DNA of 64,000 nt from Mallotus nudiflorus (GCA_947683625.1 CANTUR010000537.1:372001-436000), one strand, 5' to 3'. Counted from the stretch's first letter, positions 25,201-37,648 are shown. Program-made: numbers and translations. Notes: generated by a model from the sequence alone, not told the origin.

Positions 25201-25958
25201 TGGCATGTTCAGGAACTTCAGCAGTTTTGGTCTGAGGATCTAATGACAAATTCTCCAATACACCTGCAATATCTGTAACAGAAATGGTAAAGGATAAAAC
25301 AAACAAGTAGTTAATAATGTTGATTCCTATTGTTCACAACGACCAGAATCTATACATCATAGCAAATTCTCACATATGCTAAAGCTGAAAGGCACAAAAA
25401 GCTTTAGTCTTTGTCCTTCAAAGCAATCCCAATATGATGCCATGATCAATAATACAAAATACCCATCTTAGCATTAACATGAAACTAAAAGAAAGATAAC
25501 TAATACATCCTTAAACCCGAACAAAACCCATAATCATCAGCACGCAGCCCACAAGGTGACAAGAACCATCCAATCAACATCATTTACAATCAACTAACAC
25601 CAAGTAAAGCACAAAAATTTCTCAAAAACATCAATATATATACAAAACAGAAAAATTTGCATCTAAAACCCAAACCCAAATAAAAGAAAGGTGTAAAATT
25701 GATAAAAAGAAAAGTTTACCAACATCAAGATTACTAATCAAAACATAAATTCTAAATTCCCCATCACCCAAAAACAAATCTGGATCAACCCACAAACCAA
25801 AGAAACACCAAAGCTCTCAACCACATATACACATACAAAACCCATACGTAGAAGTTCAAGGAAATAACAATTCAAGCAAAAAAATAGGAAAACTAAAGAG
25901 TACCAAGATGAGGAAAGTTAACAAGGATACTATCGGAAGGAGAAGAAACAGCTGCCAT
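22261..25958 (-). CDS. ECT: YTH-domain m6A reader of the ECT family
   Basis: Cytoplasmic reader of N6-methyladenosine in mRNA, controlling organ growth and trichome branching in Arabidopsis. Nine minus-strand exons: 25958-25904, 25272-25199, 25111-24970, 24814-24741, 24438-23932, 23751-23200, 23111-22899, 22783-22640, 22476-22261. The sum is 658 residues, like ECT2 and unlike the shorter ECT1. Residues 1-410 are a disordered Tyr/Gly/Ser/Asn/Gln-rich region of the phase-separating kind. The YTH domain covers about 415-555. Its cage tryptophans W437 (KYGVW), W494 and W499 (YWQQEKW) have the same 57- and 5-residue spacing I recall for ECT2 W464/W521/W526, so m6A binding should be intact. ITLENNENKPVTNSRDTQEV is the conserved core. 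A Lys/Glu/Ser-rich tail follows. The start has a (GA)n tract upstream. By position it corresponds to ECT1, but by length and N terminus to the ECT2/ECT4 type. Intact. Confidence 0.94.
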
Positions 25959-26092
25959 GACGACGACGATGATGGGATTGATAGACTACAACAAAACTTA
26001 ATAAAGAAAGCAAGAACGAGAGAAACCCTAAAAAAAAAAAATTTAAAGATGGCGAGAATTTAAGAGGTGAAGATTTTCGATGAAAGGTCAAG

Positions 26093-26111
26093 GAGAGAGA
26101 GAGAGAGAGAA
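26093..26111. repeat. (GA)n tract upstream of ECT
   Basis: About nine GA units, read as (CT)n on the ECT sense strand, 135-153 bases before its ATG. Position fits a pyrimidine patch or GAGA-type element near the transcription start. Confidence 0.6.
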
Positions 26112-26269
26112 AAGAGCTTGGAGAAAGGGTAGCCGCCAAAAACCCAAGTCTTGGGGTTTTAGTTTTTTTTTTCTTTTTCCTTTTTTCTTAGTTTTTGCGA
26201 CGAAAGAGAAAACACATCACACACAACACAACGCACAAATGGCTTCTTTTCACTTTTTTTTTTTTTTTT

Positions 26270-27157
26270 GACTTGGGAATAAATGATAGATGGTTGAATA
26301 TTTTCGTTTTTTTTGTGATGGAATAATTATTTTAATAATTAAGTATAAAATTTGTAAAAAAAATTAAATAGTATGTATAATAGGTTTTATAAGTTAAAGT
26401 ATTTATATATTTTAATTAAAATGGTAAATTAATTTAAATATTTTTTATTTATATTAAATATTGTTTTTTAAAACAATTATTAGCAAAAATACTTTTTTAT
26501 TTATTAAAGTAAATTAAAAAAAATTATTTTTATTTACTATAGTAATTGAATTTAATTTTTATTCATAATTTTAATCAAATTTAATTTTTATCCATTAAAA
26601 AATAATTTTATTTTTTATTTTAAATTATAATAAATAAAATTATATTTTAGTGAAATTAAATTTTTTTCCTTTTCATTTTTTTGAAAAAATTTTAGGATGA
26701 CTTTAGTGTTTATTTCCTTTATTTTACTTTATTCTTAATACAATTAGATCGGAGTACAGTGAATCATTTAATAATGGTTATTAATAAAATAAGATTTACT
26801 TTGTAAAAAATAAAATAATCATAGATTACACCCTTTCTTTTAAATAAATATTAAAGATATTATTATTTTATTTTATTTTTCAAAAATAATAAAAATTGAT
26901 TGTTTATTTTATTTTATTTTAATAAAATTCCATATATTTTTCTCTTAAATTTAATATATACAAGTGAATAAATAAATTTTTAAATTTGTAGAAAAAAAAA
27001 TCTAATATAAAAAGTCATTTAAAGTAATTTACTCTTTAAAATAAAATATATAAATATTTTAACCTAGAAACATCATTTTAAAGATTTTTTTATAAATTCA
27101 TACATCTAATTAAAAAAATTATTTAAACACTAAAATAGAAAAACAAAGAGTGTTTTA
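26270..27157. other. AT-rich spacer
   Basis: Almost entirely A and T with short homopolymer runs; no gene or clear repeat family. Confidence 0.6.
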
Positions 27158-27247
27158 TATTTTGGTGGTATTTGAACACCAAAATAGCATGCCTTTATCC
27201 TATTACATGTAAAAGAGACACCGCGTTTATAATTGCGCCACGGATCC
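27158..27247 (-). pseudogene. tRNA-Trp-like relic or SINE head
   Basis: The minus strand begins GGATCCGTGGCGCAAT, identical to the start of plant tRNA-Trp as I recall it, and continues to a CGCG D-arm end. The anticodon region is unrecognisable and lengthened. The T-arm GGTGTTCAAATACC survives and lies within a perfect 10-bp hairpin (27158-27167 against 27177-27186). It is a decayed tRNA gene or the head of a tRNA-Trp-derived SINE. Confidence 0.45.
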
Positions 27248-27935
27248 ACCTTTGTATATATCTGGATTTGTGTGGTTCAGTAGATAACAAAAATCAATTA
27301 AAGATTGTGTTTATGTATGAATATATTTACCATAGAGACGTGGATGTCTTTTTCTTCATTCTTTTGCTTACAACAGAAGGGCCATTGTGTTTGTTTGACC
27401 CCAAAAAATTTATTAGCTCCCACCCACCGTGCTTTAGTAGGTTCAACTTTGAACTTCTTTTGATGCATTTGGGCCTTTGCCTTCATATTTCTATCAAACA
27501 ATAACTACTTGCCATTTTTTATCACATACCTCAACTGATAATTTTATTATTTTAATATGTGAATTCATCTATTTGAATCCCTAGTAGATAGATGGTATAA
27601 AATAATTTTATTTTAAGAGTTTAATTGACTAAAAATTATAAATAAAAATATTAAATTGAAAAAAGATAAGAAGTAATAAATGTGTTATATTATTATATTA
27701 ATATAAATTAATACATTTTAAATAAATTTAAATATTAAAATAATAAATTAAAAGTTAAAATGTGAAACTGAAAAATTATATTAAGTATAAAGAGTTACAA
27801 GTAGTTACAAATGTATTTTGCTTGTTTCCATCAAACTTGTTAAAAGAACAAATGGGAGTGTTTTTCAAGGGTGAGATGTCATTTCATAGTCTTCTTACGT
27901 TGAATAGCAACTTTGTCCCCACTTGAGATAAGAAT
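27248..27935. other. Spacer
   Basis: No gene supported. The plus frame 27172-27504 and its minus-strand partner have no recognisable motifs. AT-rich from 27540. Confidence 0.5.
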
Positions 27936-28063
27936 TCCAAGTTTTTTTTTATTATTTTTTACCAAGTACAATGGTGGGTGGACGATGGGGATCGATCCAA
28001 GTGGAATCCATATCCCATGGCATGTTTAATTGTTAGCCCAACAACTCAGGACAGAAATTTTAA
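27936..28063 (-). mobile_element. Probable SINE with A-rich tail
   Basis: On the minus strand a GGATCGATCCCC B-box-like sequence lies about 60 bases from a TTGTTGGGCTAACAATTAAA head, and the unit ends in TTGGTAAAAAATAATAAAAA. It separates two related stretches (GAGATGTCATTTCATAGT at 27870 and GAGATCTCATTTCATAGT at 28070), which may be a local duplication around the insertion. Confidence 0.45.
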
Positions 28064-28429
28064 GGTTGAGATCTCATTTCATAGTGTTATTACATTTTAT
28101 TGTAATTTAAAATGCGTTTAATTCAAATAAATTATACAAAATTTATTTGTAATTTAAGTAAGTATATTTGATTTAAATAAAAATTTTATAAAATTTATTT
28201 TTAATTTTTAATTTTTATAAAATTGCTTAACATTAAATTTATTTTTATTGACGAAATATATGTAATTCAAATGAATTTAATATTTATTTGAAAATAAATT
28301 TTATTTAAAAATAAAATAAATTTCTTAATAAAATTAAAATTCATTTAATTAAAATTCATTTGCGAGATACAAAATAAAGTCTGGCTGAATAATTAGACTA
28401 TATAGCAAAAGATTCTTCACTGTCCTTTT

Positions 28430-30310
28430 TTAGAGTGTTGTGGACACCTTCAGTTTGATAAACTCGTAACAAAAGCCCAATAATGAGAAAGTACAAGTTT
28501 AGAATGTAAGAAATACTCGAAACTTCTCTAAAATCGATTTAAAAATCCAAATACCATATATAAAGCCCAAACACCAAATTAAAGCCCAAAAACACTAAAT
28601 TCAAGTCTAAACAAAAAAGCTAGGCCTAGGCCCATCTTCCTTTAGCCCACTAGGCTCATATCTGGCCTAGGTGAAGAGGCATTGTCTCTTCACCCAAAGT
28701 ATTCATGAGGTGATGCCTCATCAAAAAGGTGACGCCTCTTCATATCCACTCTCTACAACATTAAATGACACTAATTACAGCAGTTGGAGGCTCACTTGCT
28801 TTGAGTTTGTACATTTTTTGACGTAAAAAAATGAGGGAAAGAGCTTGGGGAATGAGGAAAAATCACGGGGAGAGGGTGAGAATAAGTTTTTAGGAAATTA
28901 GGAAAAGAAAAGGTAGAAAGAGGCTTAAAAGGAAAATATGAAAAAGAAAAAGGAGACTTTTTGTGGGACCTTTAAATAGAGGATGTTCTAAAAAAAAGAG
29001 GAGAAAGGAATAGAAAAAGGAAAAAGGGAGCTTTTGAACCAAAAAGACTCCATTTATTGAGAAGAATAAAGGCTCCTTTGCATTTCAAGCACTCAAGTCA
29101 ATCAATCAAACTCTGAGGGTTTAGTTAGGAGTATCAATTTCGTCCAAATAAGTGAGGCTCCATATCTTTAAGTTTCAAGTTCTTTAATTCATCAAAAGTT
29201 TTGTTTTATTGCTTTCTTGTTTGTTCTTTTGAGTTATATTATTTGTTTGAGGTCATATGCGAAGCATGATTGCATGAAATATTGAGTATCAATTGTTGAT
29301 CTTTGTATATTTGTGTTGGTCTTCGTTTATTTGCATGAACATTTGGATTTTTTAGAGTTTAAAAAATGTAACTTGTCACTGTCTTTGTTGAAAAGGCAAC
29401 ACCTTTGCATAGAGGCATTGCCCCTTTGTGTTGAGGTGATTTTTTGGTCAGGAGACAACGCCTCTTTGAAAATGCGTCGCTTCTTGATCAAAACCTGTAT
29501 ATTTCTGTTTTGATTTTTATGATTATTTTGTATATTTTGCATGATTTTCATGTTTGTTTTATTATATATTTTGATTTTATGCATGATTACTATGTTATTT
29601 AACTTTGTTGTTACATGATGATTGTTGTGACTTTTTGGATTTTTTTGTGTTAGTATTTCTATCTCCTATGAATGTTATTTGTTGATTATTTTATGAATAA
29701 TGTTGTTGTATTGAGAGATGGGATTAACTTGTATTTATTGCAAAGATTATTTGGTGATTTTTAATCCCTAAATAAGTTTTCCATTAATTAGTTCTTGAGA
29801 AGTTTTATTTTTGGTTTATTTTTTTTATTTATATATGGTTTACTTTCTATTTGTTTTATATGTATTTGCACCAAATGTTGTAATTTTTAATCTTTTCCCC
29901 TATTTATTTGGAATGTATGGTTGTAAATTATTATTTTTTATTTTATTTATATTAAATGTCGGGCTATAAGCATACAATGAAACTAATGTGCAAACTTGAA
30001 CTAAATATAAAATTGGAAACAATTGCAATCTACGTTAAAATAAGGAAATAATTTAATAATTAAAGGTAATAAAATACGAAACACACACGGAGGCCAACTG
30101 CAAGGTTGAGTGAACATTTCAAAAGCCCATATCCAGTTTCCGAACTTGATATTTGATGATAGCTTATGGGATCCTTCGTGAAATCTAGTTGTTGTATAAT
30201 GTATCATGACTTTTATCCGAGTGGCGATTCTATCTCCATTTTGGACCCTTAAGCCTATTTTGTATTTTATAATGGGCTTTGAGCTCATCTAGTGCCGTGA
30301 TCGCTAACAC
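28430..30310 (+). mobile_element. Anonymous segment with GAGGC/GCCTC motif clusters
   Basis: Distinct composition from its flanks: a G/A-rich block (28800-29030), T-rich stretches after 29160, and two clusters of short imperfect GAGGC...GCCTC palindromes (28670-28745 and 29390-29485). It includes a palindromic CTAGGCCTAGGCC. No reverse transcriptase or transposase is encoded. It resembles LTR or non-autonomous element DNA, but I see no paired termini. Confidence 0.3.
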
Positions 30311-31814
30311 TTAGGTGTGCGTTTAATCTCGTCGTCTACAAATGTGTTTGGTATAAATGAATTCTACAAAATTTTATGTAATTCATTTACAAATTCAAAT
30401 GATATATGTTTTGTTTAAATTAATTTTGTATGGAATTCATTTGTAATTCATAATTTTAAAATTTGTGAAATTAATTATAACAAAATCAAATTCTATTAAA
30501 ATTGTTGAAATTTCCAAATAAATTTCATAAATTTTAAATTTATATTTTTAAATGATTAAAATACCCCTCCTTATTTTTATTTTAAAAACCATCTTTATAT
30601 TTAAAAAGGTATTTTTGACAAAAACTTAAATTTAATTTTAAATAAATTTTATAAACTAATCATTTAAATCAAATACATTTCATTAATAAGATTTGAAATT
30701 CATTTCGAAATAAAATGAATTGCTTCGTTCAATTGAATCAAACAAGAGCTTAGGGTTTCAACTTGCACATTGGACCTTGGCCTTAGAGATTCTAAGTTGG
30801 ACACACTGTACATTGGTCAAGCCATTAAAATTTTTCATAGCTTGGAATTTTATGTAATATTTGAACAACAGTTTGGATTTGATATGGAGAGTATAACTTT
30901 CTTTCCTGACATAGGCCTCAAAACTTTACCCCCTTGGATGAGGTTTAAAATATGATGCAAAAAAAAAAAAAAAAAAAAATCAAATTACATCAAACTAGCA
31001 CATAAAAAAAAAAAACTGGAGCCTGGTCCACACCCACAAACAAGCATGCATGAAACCATCCAGCTTTATACTATTCCAATTGAAATGGAGAAATGGAGCA
31101 TGTAAGAGGCAGCAGGCCACACGAAACAAGGTAATAATTCAGCTTCATGCTTAGAAGAACAGAGTACTGATAGTGAAGCACTACTAGCCCCGATCAATAT
31201 ACTTGATCCATTCCAGCTAAATACAAAACCTACCTCAACATGAATTATGAATCTTCTAAGCTTCAGTAGCTGATCCTCAGAAGATATCTCGAGGACCATT
31301 CATCGTTCCTCTTTGAGTTTTGCTATTAGGTTTTAGAAAGAAGCAACAGATGCCTTCTTCATTGATGTTTCCTTTTTTTATTTTTTGTCTTCATGATATC
31401 ATATTTCAAACCTTAAATGGAGATCCCTTTCCCTTTCCATCATTGAGCTGAAAAACTATGCATCAATCTAGAGAGAAAAAGGACTATAAAAAAAAAGGTA
31501 TAAGATGTCATCATGCCACACTGTTTCTACAGATTTCACTTCCATTCCATATCATGACAGTGAAGATTTCGATGCCATTCAAAGGTATTGTCCACTTAAC
31601 TTTCCCTTTGTTTTCATTATTGCATTTTAAACAGTCAGTTGCACTTGACAGAAACAAAGAATCGAACTATGCGGGACACATGGGGAACTTTGGCCCATGC
31701 AACCTTTTAATGAATATGCTTCACCTTCTGTAACATACACATGATGCATAAAGGTTTTCAATTTATTCAAAGGACACAAATAAACACCATAATCTCTTTT
31801 ACCTTCTCCGTCTT
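30311..31814. other. Spacer and 3' region of the phosphorylase gene
   Basis: AT-rich to 30740, then a 20-base A run near 30961. A stretch at 31070-31320 has a more gene-like base composition, but the minus frame 31066-31299 has an in-frame stop just before its ATG and no known motif. Bases above about 31600 are likely 3' UTR of the minus-strand gene. Confidence 0.4.
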
Positions 31815-33924
31815 TCACATTGAAGTAATATTATTGATAGTATGAGTGTAATCAATTAAACCTTCCGTTGGAAGATTAACCTCTCTCAGAACTTTTGCAG
31901 CATCCTCAGGAAATACAGGATTTATGTAACAACCCGTTCCAAGTTCAAACCCTCCCACCCCAGCTAATTGAGGCACTATCTGTAAAAACCAGTGAGTATA
32001 AGGTAATTGTGATTCTTTAACCTGAACTGGAGCTGTCTGGATCATAAAATTAAATGGCGGGTTATTCAATTGCACAGACATCTTCCTAAGCATGAGCTTT
32101 AGCAATCCCCCGAGATCAACAGCCTGGAGAATTGTACAAGTAATGAAATCCAAGTACTTAAAGTTATCAAAAAGAGCCCTACCATGTGCAGTGATGAACA
32201 AACATTATTATCCAATGCCAAATCTATTTGCATATTTTCAGTTTAAAAGGTCTTCGATACATGTATTAATTGCAAGCATCACACTTCACATTTCACACCA
32301 AAAGCAAGAATAGATAAAAATGCCAACATCATAGCCAACAATGTTCAATAGAAACGTTATCATGTGATCATGTTTATGAAGTAAATCATTCTTGGGCTCA
32401 AATCAAAATTATATCTGATTTTCTATTATGATCCAATTTGGATGTGCCACCATGTGACATATTACTTACTCCTAAACAAATGTCAGTTGTAATGTTACCT
32501 TCATTATCTGTGCAATTCTCTCAAGAAAGTGGTTGGGAGAGAGAATGAAAAGTGAACACACAGAAACAAAGAGATAAGAGACACTATTGTTTCTCAAAAG
32601 CTAATCTCCTAAACAAACTTGTTTCTCAAACCTGATTCAACATATTATTGGTGATTCCACCAATCTTAACAGGTCTTAAAATTCTAGGGCCAAAGGTGCA
32701 CCACTAGAATGACCATAAAGCTACTCCAGGATCAAATAAATCAAGAAATATCAACTTCTTACCATGACATTGAATTGAACACTTACAAGTGATTGATTGA
32801 AAAATGTTTTAAAATTCCTGTTATACAGGCATTTTGAACGCCTAGTAATGAAATCAGTTGACAGGTACCAAATGCCTTAGACAAGAACGAATCATAGATG
32901 CTTACCTTCTCACAATCTATTTCATGGAAGTGTGACGAGTGATCCCTGGGAATGATCCATATCTCAAATGGAAATGTAGCAGCAAATGGAACGATGGAGA
33001 TAAAATGTGTTGATTTATCAATTAAAAGCTCTTTGATGTCAACTGCACAAAGACTACATTTTCCTGTCTTATCAAAGAACTCCTTTGTACCATCAATTCG
33101 GGCACAAACGGAAGGAGGTATGATGGGTAGTGCCATTATCTGACTGTGAGAGTGACTCATTGATGCTCCTGCAGAAGCACCATGGTTCTTAAACACCTAA
33201 AAAAAAAAACCATGTGCATAGTCAACTGCAACCACATACCAATGCAAAGGAGAAACAAGCACTAAGCCATTAACACCTGCAAATGCAACCAACCTTGTAT
33301 CATGCATTACTAACCAAAAAAAAAATTACAATATTTTGTTCAATTTATGCAACTTCAACGAAGTCTTGATTGAAAAACAAAAAACAACCCAAACAATTGC
33401 TTGTTAAAGAACACAACTTTAACGATAAGAACACAAACCTGTACATATTTGACCGATTCATAGCTCATAATCTGCTCAATCCTCTTCTTATACACAATCA
33501 AAACCTCACCAATCTCTCTCTTTTCCATATCACACAACACCACCGAATGAACCGGAGCCTCAATCACCACATCATGAAACCCAAACCCGCTCAAAGCCCG
33601 ACCCGGAGTACCCAAACCGAGGTTTTGTTCAGATGGGCCATCGAGGTTTCTGCTCAGCGCCGGATATAGATTCTCGATGACGCGGATCTTCCAGTCTGGG
33701 TTATTCGGGTCGGGTGGGACCCGGAATATTTCGGGTGCACATTCATCCTCGTGGCCGATGCAGAAAGGGCAAGGATTGTTGTTGGAACTAGGGTTTTGAG
33801 GCGTTTTGGATTTGAAATCAGTGGGTCGTTTTGCTCGGGCCGGTGAGAATACTACCCAACGATTTGTTATCGGGTCGTGCCTCAATTCGGGGCTCCGAGT
33901 TGGAGTCACGGCCGGCGTTGCCAT
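31815..33924 (-). CDS. ADP-glucose phosphorylase / GalT-like nucleotidyltransferase
   Basis: HIT-superfamily enzyme of the galactose-1-phosphate uridylyltransferase fold; the Arabidopsis homologue At5g18200 acts on ADP-glucose by transferring the AMP moiety through a covalent histidine. Three phase-0 exons on the minus strand: 33924-33439, 33196-32906, 32123-31815; 361 residues against about 351 in Arabidopsis. The nucleophile motif HSHSQ spans 177-181 with His179 as the expected nucleophile. Both zinc sites recalled from the At5g18200 structure are complete here: C52, C55, H126, H177 and C209, C212, H248, H303. SPELRHDPITNRWVVFSPAR is the family start. The intron between exons 2 and 3 is nearly 0.8 kb. 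It and MLK are neighbours here as in Arabidopsis At5g18190/200 (recalled), though separated by about 4.9 kb of AT-rich DNA. Intact. It is not a true Leloir GALT by sequence type. Confidence 0.92.
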
Positions 33925-36900
33925 GAGTCTTTTGTCGATACCTAGCGTAACGAGTTTGTTAGGATCGGTTTAGTTGTTGTGAAGAAATTTATAAATGTGG
34001 GTCATTTTTATAAAAATGGCATAACTGAGGGTCTTTATGTGCAAAATAAGAGAAGCCATTATCTCAAAGAAAAAATAATTTTTCTAACCATCAAAATTTG
34101 AAAAATTATACTTTTACCCCATATTTTTCAACTTTCCTTGCATCTGAACACATTAATTAGATTGGCCAATAGCTGACAAAGCATAACTCATTAAATTAAA
34201 TAACCAAAAATAATTAAATACATAACTGTTACTTAATAAAAATTATTAATTTAATCACAGACAACAACAAATTTCTATAGTTGTAATCTAATAATAATTT
34301 ATTTCACATATATAAGGTCCATTAATTTTCTCTTTTATTTATTTATTAACATCCTTATGAAATATAGCTTTGAGTTGACCACGGTGCTCTAGTCAATCAA
34401 TACGAAAAAATCAGATATTCTACGCTCCATAATATATAGACACCCGCAAATAAATTATTTAGATAAAAATTGGAGTAAAAACAATGCTTCTTCTAATGAG
34501 TCATTCTTCGGTACATATAAATATAATTAAAATTGTTAAATTAATTTTTTATTTAATTGTACACAATGACTAATCATTGCTATATATATATATATATATA
34601 TATAAGAATAATTAATATATGATTTCTAATTTTATTTATATAAATATATAGATGAGTATCATAATAAAAATCTATTTTAAAATTATATGCGTGAATTTTA
34701 AGTGTTTGTATTAAAATGAAATAATTAAGTGTTAATTATGTTAAAACTTAAAAAGTAAAGTACAATTTACTCAAATTTATATGAGAGGAGGTATATACAA
34801 ATTTAAGTGCGTGCATTATTCCATTTTTACATAAAAATAGATAAATTATTTTATCTATGTTTTAAATCCAATAATTATTTTAGTAGTACTCATGGGTCAT
34901 TCTTTTATGATTCTAATTTTCATAAACAATTAGTGAAGGAAACCCTTTTGATCATGAGGTGAGAAAGCCCTCTTCATAGAATAAAAATGTGTAAATGTAC
35001 ATAAAGTGGTTACTCAAATGTAATTTGGCTGATGCCATAGTCATGAATTTTAAAATTTAATTCTAAAAATGATAATATATATTGGCAAATGCTGCATCGT
35101 ATGTGTTTACAATTTCAACTTATTAACACTTTACACATCTTTAATACATATATATACACACTCATAAATGTTAAAGTGCTTCGTACGTTAATAAAGAACT
35201 TTTACATTCATTATAGTAAAAAAAAATTATTATTGTTGATATTATTATTATTGTTGTTGTGTAATTACTTAATCAAATAAAATTTGTAAAAATAATAAAA
35301 ATGTTATTTATTTATACAACAATTTAATATCACAAATTTGATATAGTTATAATTCAGTGATAAATTTTTTAATTTAAATAAATATATAGTATTCGTTTGA
35401 TAATTTTTTATAATTAATATTTTTGTTAACTCTAAAACTAATTTCATATAAAAAATATTGTAACTATAATTAATCATAAGACAATATGAGAGTATTAGTT
35501 ATTTTTGATAAAAAAAATTAAAAATAATAAAAAGTTATATATATATTTTTTACATAAAAATCTAATATTACAACCTCATTAACTTATAATTTATTATAAT
35601 TTTAATAAATTTTTTATTTGAACAATGAAACATTATTTTTTTCAATTTCTTTTATTTTAATGCTTTTATTTATTTAAATGTAATTTAATAATTTTAGCTA
35701 ATAATTAAACGATAAAAATTAATTAATTAAATTTTAATTTTTATATTAAATTATAATAAAAATATATAAAAATGATACTTAAACTACTTTTCTTATATAA
35801 TAAAAATACTACTTTTAAAAAAATTATATACTCTTTTATAAAAGTATGATTATAGATACAAGTCAAATAAATATTTTTAATTAATAAAATTTAATTTAAT
35901 AAGTTTTCATAAATAATAAGAGTATTATTTTATTTATATGACAATCTAATTTTTCAATCTTGATATAGTTATATTATAATAATTATAATTAATAAATTTT
36001 ATATTTTAGTAATTATACAATACTCTTTTAATATTTTTATCTAAATAATAATTATCTAATTTTATAAACTTAATAGAATTATAATACATTAATATATTAC
36101 AAATGTTTATAACATCTATATTTAAACAATTATATCAATCTTTCAGCATTTTTGAAGTTAATATTTTTCATAATTAATTATTTAATAAAATTTATTAATT
36201 TTATTTATTAATTAATTATTTATTAAATTTAATTGAGTAAAACTTATAAAATTATATTATCTAATTTGACTTATATTAGATATAATATAAGTAGATCCAA
36301 TTAAATAGAAAAAACATATATTTTTAATAAAATCATAACTAAACCTTTTATTAATTTAATTTTTATTAGAGATAAGATTCAAATTAACCTAATTAAAATA
36401 GAAACTAACCTATAAAATAAAAAACATACTTTCAATTTACACATATTTTTTAATTAATTTAATTTTTATTGAAAATAAAATTAAATTTAACCTAATTAAA
36501 ATATAAAATATACTTGCATTTAAATTAGAATTACATTTAAATAATTTAATTTAATTTTTATTTATAAATGACTAAATATACAATTTTTATACAATAATTA
36601 ATGAAGACATTTTTTATAATTTTATTTATTTTCCTCCGTACGCACGCATGTAATTATTGCCAATAAACTACCTACATAAATGTATTTGCAACTCAATACA
36701 CAAAATAATGCATTTTCTTTTTTCACACATATATATATACACACATTGAATAATTATATTAAAAAAATATTAAATAAAAAAAGGTACCATATCCATATTG
36801 TGGCTTTCACTACAAATTATTTTAAGCCCAAAGTTTTTATAGATAGACAGCAATACACCTACATGTTATTTGGCTACATAAATAAATAACCTAATCAATT

Positions 36901-36954
36901 TTTTTACTCATTCACATACCAATTTTTTCCCCCCAATTTTCACTTACCAACTAA
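33925..36954. other. Long AT-rich spacer
   Basis: After about 200 bases of probable promoter for the minus-strand enzyme, three kilobases of extremely AT-rich DNA follow. It contains a (TA)12 microsatellite at 34581-34604 and no gene. Short frames (35089-35280, 36680-36889) are low complexity. Confidence 0.6.
34581..34604. repeat. (TA)12 microsatellite
   Basis: Twelve uninterrupted TA units; likely polymorphic. Confidence 0.95.
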
Positions 36955-37047
36955 CAGCAAAGAGTCTTCCATCCATGGGGTAGGCATTAAAGGGGAGAGG
37001 TTCAAATCCCCCATTCCCTCATCCACAGGTAGTTTAAAAAAAAAAAA
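36955..37047 (+). mobile_element. SINE-like insertion flanked by direct repeats
   Basis: A B box GAGGTTCAAATCCCCC at about 37000 and a tail TAGTTTAAAAAAAAAAAA suggest a short tRNA-derived retroposon. Related sequences flank it: TTCACATACCAATTTT...AATTTTCACTTACC (about 36911-36949) and TTCACATACCAATTATGAAA...TTTTCACTTATC (about 37067-37102). Confidence 0.45.
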
Positions 37048-37248
37048 CTAAAAATATTTTTATATTCACATACCAATTATGAAAATTTTCACTTATCATT
37101 TTCATATTACAAATAAAAATATTTTTAAATGCAAATATATAATACGAAAAGCATTAAATAAAAAAAGAAAACTAGGGTTATACAAATTTTGCTTGAATTA
37201 TTAATATCTAAATTACCTAAATTATAACTAGTTGAGTTTGATTCGAGC

Positions 37249-37279
<31 letters not shown>

Positions 37280-37629
37280 TATGGTTGAAAAATAAATAAA
37301 ATATAGTAATAAAAAGTTTGGTTATTACTAGGCCACATTTGCATTGCAATTGCATGCCTCATGATCTCTACACTATACACACACAAAAATTAAATAAAAC
37401 CGATAGAAAAAGAAGAAACCTTTGCTCTTCAAAACCTAAAAAAAAAAAAAAATCCTTCTTTTTAGTGTGAGGAAAACGAAGACATCTCCTACCTTCATTA
37501 CCACCTCCACCACCATCACCTCCACCGTCAACCACCATCGCCGCCGCTGCCTCTTCCGTGTTATTCATTACACTTACATTGCAAAATCAGTAAGTTATCG
37601 GTAACAGTTCTGTTTATATTCTGGCTGCC
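37048..37629. other. Spacer and distal MLK promoter
   Basis: Includes an A run joined to an (AT)n microsatellite (37247-37282). The GGT/GGA-type open frame on the minus strand at 37368-37568 reflects a CCACCACC microsatellite-like stretch. No gene supported. Confidence 0.5.
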
Positions 37630-37648
37630 AAAACGACATCGCGTTTCG
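37630..37648 (+). promoter_or_regulatory. AAACGACATCGCGTTTCGG motif upstream of MLK
   Basis: Near-palindrome (AAACG...CGTTT) located 119 bases before the donor of the presumed 5'-UTR intron, so close to the likely transcription start. Related to the motifs before ING2 and CCT8. Confidence 0.4.

Noticed and set aside
31066..31299. 77-residue minus frame with fairly gene-like codons
   Set aside because: In-frame stop immediately upstream, no homologue recognised; possibly an exon relic, but not supportable.
37368..37568. Gly-rich minus-strand frame
   Set aside because: Translation of a CCACCACC-type simple repeat near the MLK promoter.
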